Shown here: piece after piece, positions 6,851 through 8,991 of the stretch
Layout of the letters: the number at the start of each line of letters is the position of its first letter
Numbering within the stretch: position 1 is the stretch's first letter
Assembly (NCBI GenBank): GCA_021129875.1
Contig: JAJOKK010000049.1
Location: 1 to 8,991 of the forward strand
From: Candidatus Bipolaricaulota bacterium
Lineage (GTDB): Bacteria > Bipolaricaulota > Bipolaricaulia > UBA7950 > UBA9294
DNA: 8,991 bases
Direction of reading: 5' to 3'
Translations under genes and position numbers: made by a program
The notes under the pieces: model-generated
The model's input: the letters and a program-made list of their open reading frames with translations, nothing else
Databases searched by the model: none
Told to the model about the DNA's origin: nothing

Positions 6851-8224
6851 TCATACAGCCCCCCTCCACAGCCGGGCCGCCTGCTCCCGGGCGTGGGCGT
6901 AGACCTCATCCTCATCAAAGTCGCAGAACCGGCCGTCGCGCAGGACCGCACGCCCGGCGACGAAGAGGTCGGTGACACGGAGCGAGTGGACCGCGATTCC
7001 GAAGAGGATGTGCCCGAGGATCGTATCGCCGGATAGCGGCGTCGGCGGAATGTAGTCGAGGATCGCGATATCAGCCGGGTATCCCGGGGAGATCCGTCCG
7101 ACCTTCACCCCGAGGGTCCGCTCTACAATCCGCGGGTTGTTCTCGAAGAGGAGGCGATGCAAAGAGGGGAATGGAGCGGCGAGCGGATCGTTGCGGCTAG
7201 CCTTCTGAAAGAGTGCCGCGGTGAACAGCTCCGCGAGCATATTTGCTCCCAGACCGTCGGTCCCCAGCCCCACGAGCAGGTTGCGCCCGAGGGACCCGTC
7301 GAGGTCGAAGGCGCCGACAGCGTTGTTCATGTTTGAACGCGGGTTATGGGCCACAATCACGTTGCGCGCCGAAAGCAGATCCTTCTCCGCTTCATCGAGG
7401 TGCAGGCAATGGGCGAGGATCGAAGTGGGGCGGAGCATGCCGAACCGGTCCAGCCGCTCGACAATGCGCAAGCCATGCTCGGCCACGCACTGCATCTCGT
7501 CCTCCGGCCCTTCGGCGACGTGGATATGTATGCCTACTCCCTCTGGAAGGGACGAAGCAACGCGCTCGAGGGTGGCGTCGGAGAGGGTGAACGAAGCATG
7601 CAGGCCGAATAGACCAGCGCTCAACCGATCATCTGCCGGGTGGTCGGTCGATGACCGGGCGGTCAATGACTGGTCGGAGAGGAAGGAGCGGTTCTCCTCG
7701 ATCCCGGCAAGAGCGATCTCTTCCCCGTCCCGGTCAGAGACCTCATAACAGAAGACACCGCGCAGCCCGACATCGTCACAGACCGCCTTGCGCAGACCCT
7801 CCAGGCTACCGGGCACAGCGTAAGGGCTTGCGTGATGATCGATCAGACTGGTGACCCCACAGCGCGCCGCCTCCATCGCCCCGACAACAGCGCTCGTCCG
7901 CACCGACTCCGCATCGAGCGCCTTATCCAGCCGCCACCACAGCTGCTCGAGGATCTGGGTAAAACTCGTCGGGGCGAACCCGGGAAGGCTCATCCCGCGG
8001 GCAAGGCTGCTGTAGAGATGGGTATGCGCATTGACAAGACCAGGAATGGCGAGCCTTCCGCCGCCGTCTATCCGCTCGACAGCGGCGGGGATCTCACATT
8101 CCGCCAACTCTTCGTGCGTCAATACCGCCTCGATCGTACCTCCATCGAGGAGGATCGCGCCATTGTTGACGACAGCATCTCCCCCGGCCCAAATGTTCAC
8201 CCGTTCGACCAGTCGCTTCATCAT
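6851..8224 (-). CDS. ssnA: Putative aminohydrolase SsnA (amidohydrolase superfamily)
   Basis: This is a metal-dependent cytoplasmic hydrolase of the ATZ/TRZ/guanine-deaminase branch of the amidohydrolase superfamily. It probably deaminates or hydrolyses a purine-derived or related heterocycle; the exact substrate of SsnA is not established. Metal-site motifs are intact: HxH H67/H69 in NAHTHLYSS, H233/H235 with E238 in GIHIHVAEG, H272 in ILAHCLH and the metal aspartate D323 in GTDG. The C-terminal GYPADIAILD (381-390) is typical of the small composite beta-domain. Length is 457 aa, slightly over the roughly 440 usual for SsnA; part of the excess falls around residues 183-200, where the DNA has an imperfect 15-bp tandem repeat. 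Two in-frame ATGs (8224, 8221) lie downstream of GGAGG (8237-8233), 8 nt from the first. It is the first gene of the operon, directly behind a sigma70-like promoter, and precedes ygfK as its usual genomic partner. Confidence 0.92.
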   Translation of the reverse strand: MMKRLVERVNIWAGGDAVVNNGAILLDGGTIEAVLTHEELAECEIPAAVERIDGGGRLAIPGLVNAHTHLYSSLARGMSLPGFAPTSFTQILEQLWWRLDKALDAESVRTSAVVGAMEAARCGVTSLIDHHASPYAVPGSLEGLRKAVCDDVGLRGVFCYEVSDRDGEEIALAGIEENRSFLSDQSLTARSSTDHPADDRLSAGLFGLHASFTLSDATLERVASSLPEGVGIHIHVAEGPEDEMQCVAEHGLRIVERLDRFGMLRPTSILAHCLHLDEAEKDLLSARNVIVAHNPRSNMNNAVGAFDLDGSLGRNLLVGLGTDGLGANMLAELFTAALFQKASRNDPLAAPFPSLHRLLFENNPRIVERTLGVKVGRISPGYPADIAILDYIPPTPLSGDTILGHILFGIAVHSLRVTDLFVAGRAVLRDGRFCDFDEDEVYAHAREQAARLWRGAV

Positions 8225-8248
8225 CGTCCGCCCCTCCCTTTATGTCTT

Positions 8249-8276
8249 ACGATCAACGGTCACTATAGCGGATCGT
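8249..8276. promoter_or_regulatory. Inverted repeat straddling the ssnA promoter -10 (candidate operator)
   Basis: ACGATC (8249-8254) and GATCGT (8271-8276) form a perfect 6-bp inverted repeat, arm centres 22 bp apart (about two helical turns), centred on the TATAGT -10 box. The placement suits a dimeric repressor. Caution: GATC-containing hexamers are unusually common in this DNA, so chance is a fair alternative. Confidence 0.3.
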
Positions 8277-8290
8277 GCCCGGTCAGACAA
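8262..8290 (-). promoter_or_regulatory. Sigma70-type promoter of the ssnA-ygfK operon
   Basis: On the minus strand, TTGTCT (8290-8285), 17 bp, then TATAGT (8267-8262). The -35 matches 4/6 and the -10 matches 5/6 with ideal spacing. The start point should fall near 8255, giving a leader of about 30 nt to the ssnA ATG, too short for a riboswitch. No other comparable promoter is visible upstream of the four operon genes. Confidence 0.6.
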
Positions 8291-8310
8291 CCAGACTAAC
8301 AGGGTAGATA

Positions 8311-8332
8311 GGAGGGATAAGGCATCCTCTCC
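8311..8332. other. Imperfect hairpin between divergent promoter regions
   Basis: GGAGGGAT (8311-8318) pairs with ATCCTCTCC (8324-8332) over 8 bp with a single bulged T and a 5-nt loop (AAGGC). It lies upstream of the ssnA promoter and of the plus-strand small frames. No U-tract follows on either strand, so I do not call it a terminator. Confidence 0.25.
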
Positions 8333-8346
8333 GCACCGTTATTCCG

Positions 8347-8685
8347 GTGACACTATGCTCAATAGAGTGTTACGCATCTTCTCAGCAACACTGTCTATCT
8401 GTTGCTCGGGACGACCGCTCTTCTCCTTGGACGGCGTGGGATGCAGAATGGGGGCTCGGAGCGGCGCTTGCCTGGTGGGGCCTCTCATTCGCTGTCCCTA
8501 TAGTTCATGCGGAAATTCTACAGCACCGGGTCGTCGGGTGGCTCGCGCTCATGCTGCTTCGTGCACTGCTTTCCCCTGACGCTCTCCTCACCAGGCGATG
8601 GGTCCACTTGGCAGCTGGGCTCGTCCTCTTCCTGCTCGCCCTTCTGGTTGCCGAGTACAAACGTTCATGGAGCAGGCGTCCGTAG
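8347..8685 (+). CDS. Hypothetical small membrane protein, probably frame-disrupted
   Basis: Not recognised as a known family. From about 8428 to the TAG at 8685 this frame encodes a convincing membrane protein: hydrophobic stretches around WGLGAALAWWGLSFAVPIV, VVGWLALMLLRALL and WVHLAAGLVLFLLALLV, then a basic end YKRSWSRRP. Third-position GC looks coding-like. The N-terminal part in the same frame (GTG at 8347) is unconvincing and has no Shine-Dalgarno. More plausible N-terminal pieces lie in other frames: MLNRVLRIFSAT from ATG 8355, then TVYLLLGTTALLLG around 8390-8430. This suggests single-base losses near 8390 and 8420-8430, so the feature may be a pseudogene. It is transcribed away from ssnA. 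No promoter is evident. Confidence 0.4.
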   Translation: MTLCSIECYASSQQHCLSVARDDRSSPWTAWDAEWGLGAALAWWGLSFAVPIVHAEILQHRVVGWLALMLLRALLSPDALLTRRWVHLAAGLVLFLLALLVAEYKRSWSRRP

Positions 8686-8858
8686 AGCGGTCACTCGTCG
8701 AGAATCGACTGCAACACGCGGCCTGCTTGTCAACGGCAAACACGCCCGGTGATCGAGCCGATCATCCCTCTTCGCACTTAACTTGGTTGTACAAGCACAC
8801 ACAGCAGATCGACCAGCAGCGCGAGCAAATTGCGGATCGGCTTTATGTAGCGGAATGA
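8667..8858 (+). CDS. Hypothetical short helical protein, or the displaced C-terminus of the preceding membrane protein
   Basis: Not recognised. It encodes 63 aa from ATG 8667, rich in Gln, Glu, Arg and Leu. The C-terminal segment around YKHTQQIDQQREQIADRLYV has spacing of hydrophobic residues suggesting an amphipathic helix or coiled coil. It overlaps the end of the membrane frame by 19 nt and lacks a good Shine-Dalgarno. Because the preceding frame ends just after a transmembrane helix and a basic boundary, this could be its original cytoplasmic tail moved out of frame by another one-base loss, as in membrane sensors with helical linkers (inference). An independent, translationally coupled small gene is the alternative. 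Confidence 0.3.
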   Translation: MEQASVERSLVENRLQHAACLSTANTPGDRADHPSSHLTWLYKHTQQIDQQREQIADRLYVAE

Positions 8859-8888
8859 CGAAATTACCCTACACGCCGAAAACATTGA

Positions 8889-8934
8889 ACACACACACAC
8901 ACACACACACTCTCTCTCTCTCTCTCTCTCTCTC
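8889..8934. repeat. Compound dinucleotide microsatellite (AC)11(TC)12
   Basis: There are eleven uninterrupted AC units (8889-8910) directly joined to twelve TC units (8911-8934), 46 bp in all. Long perfect dinucleotide runs are rare in bacterial chromosomes and prone to slipped-strand length change. Alternating AC can adopt Z-DNA, and a polypyrimidine TC run can form triplex H-DNA under supercoiling (known of such sequences). The tract ends 6 bp before a strong promoter -35. Confidence 0.95.
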
Positions 8935-8940
8935 TTGCTC

Positions 8941-8969
8941 TTGACATCGGATGATCAATCTGTTATCAT
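8941..8969 (+). promoter_or_regulatory. Near-consensus extended -10 sigma70 promoter
   Basis: TTGACA (8941-8946, 6/6), a 17-bp spacer, then TATCAT (8964-8969, 5/6) preceded by TGT (8961-8963), which fits the extended -10 TGn element. Transcription would start near 8975-8977 and run off the right edge. An ATG at 8976-8978 would sit at or next to the start point, so the transcript may be leaderless, or the product may be an RNA gene. The microsatellite occupies the UP-element/activator zone. Confidence 0.65.
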
Positions 8970-8991
8970 GATTTTATGGGGCGCTCGATCG

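Noticed and set aside
1..8991. CRISPR array, insertion-sequence ends, tRNA or rRNA genes, riboswitch upstream of ssnA
   Set aside because: No spaced direct repeats, transposase motifs, cloverleaf or rRNA signatures were seen, and the ssnA leader of about 30 nt is too short for a purine or molybdenum-cofactor riboswitch.

Overview
This 9 kb window looks like chromosomal DNA of an anaerobic or facultatively anaerobic bacterium of moderately high GC, about 57-58% by eye. The phylum cannot be fixed from sequence alone. The functional clue is a minus-strand gene block resembling the ygfK/ssnA part of the selenium- and molybdenum-hydroxylase-associated purine/urate catabolism clusters of enteric bacteria, clostridia and related anaerobes.

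Layout, left to right. Positions 1-441 have no convincing gene, but several small stem-loops lie 3' of the ABC gene. A minus-strand MalK/UgpC/MsmX-type sugar ABC transporter ATPase (442-1518) follows, with no permease or binding protein nearby. After a 190-bp gap comes a compact minus-strand operon, in transcription order: ssnA aminohydrolase (8224-6851), ygfK flavo-iron-sulfur oxidoreductase (6773-3477), a threonine-synthase-family PLP enzyme (3453-2212) and a [2Fe-2S] xanthine dehydrogenase/CoxS-type subunit (2202-1711). A good sigma70-type promoter (TTGTCT-N17-TATAGT) lies about 30 nt upstream of ssnA. The last two genes are translationally coupled: the stop codon overlaps the next Shine-Dalgarno.

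The right end (8225-8991) differs in character. On the plus strand it holds fragments of a small membrane protein with a helical tail, spread over three reading frames and probably decayed. Then comes a compound dinucleotide microsatellite, (AC)11(TC)12, six bases upstream of a near-consensus extended -10 promoter (TTGACA-N17-TATCAT, with TG upstream) that fires off the right edge.

How the genes may work together (inference): YgfK, SsnA and an [2Fe-2S] hydroxylase subunit are partners in anaerobic purine or related heterocycle catabolism. The PLP enzyme sits where related clusters carry ygeX (diaminopropionate ammonia-lyase, also fold-type II PLP), so it may do a comparable amino-acid step. 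The molybdopterin and FAD subunits expected to partner the [2Fe-2S] protein are not in the window. The most striking observations are this variant operon and the microsatellite-promoter junction, which resembles a phase-variable switch.
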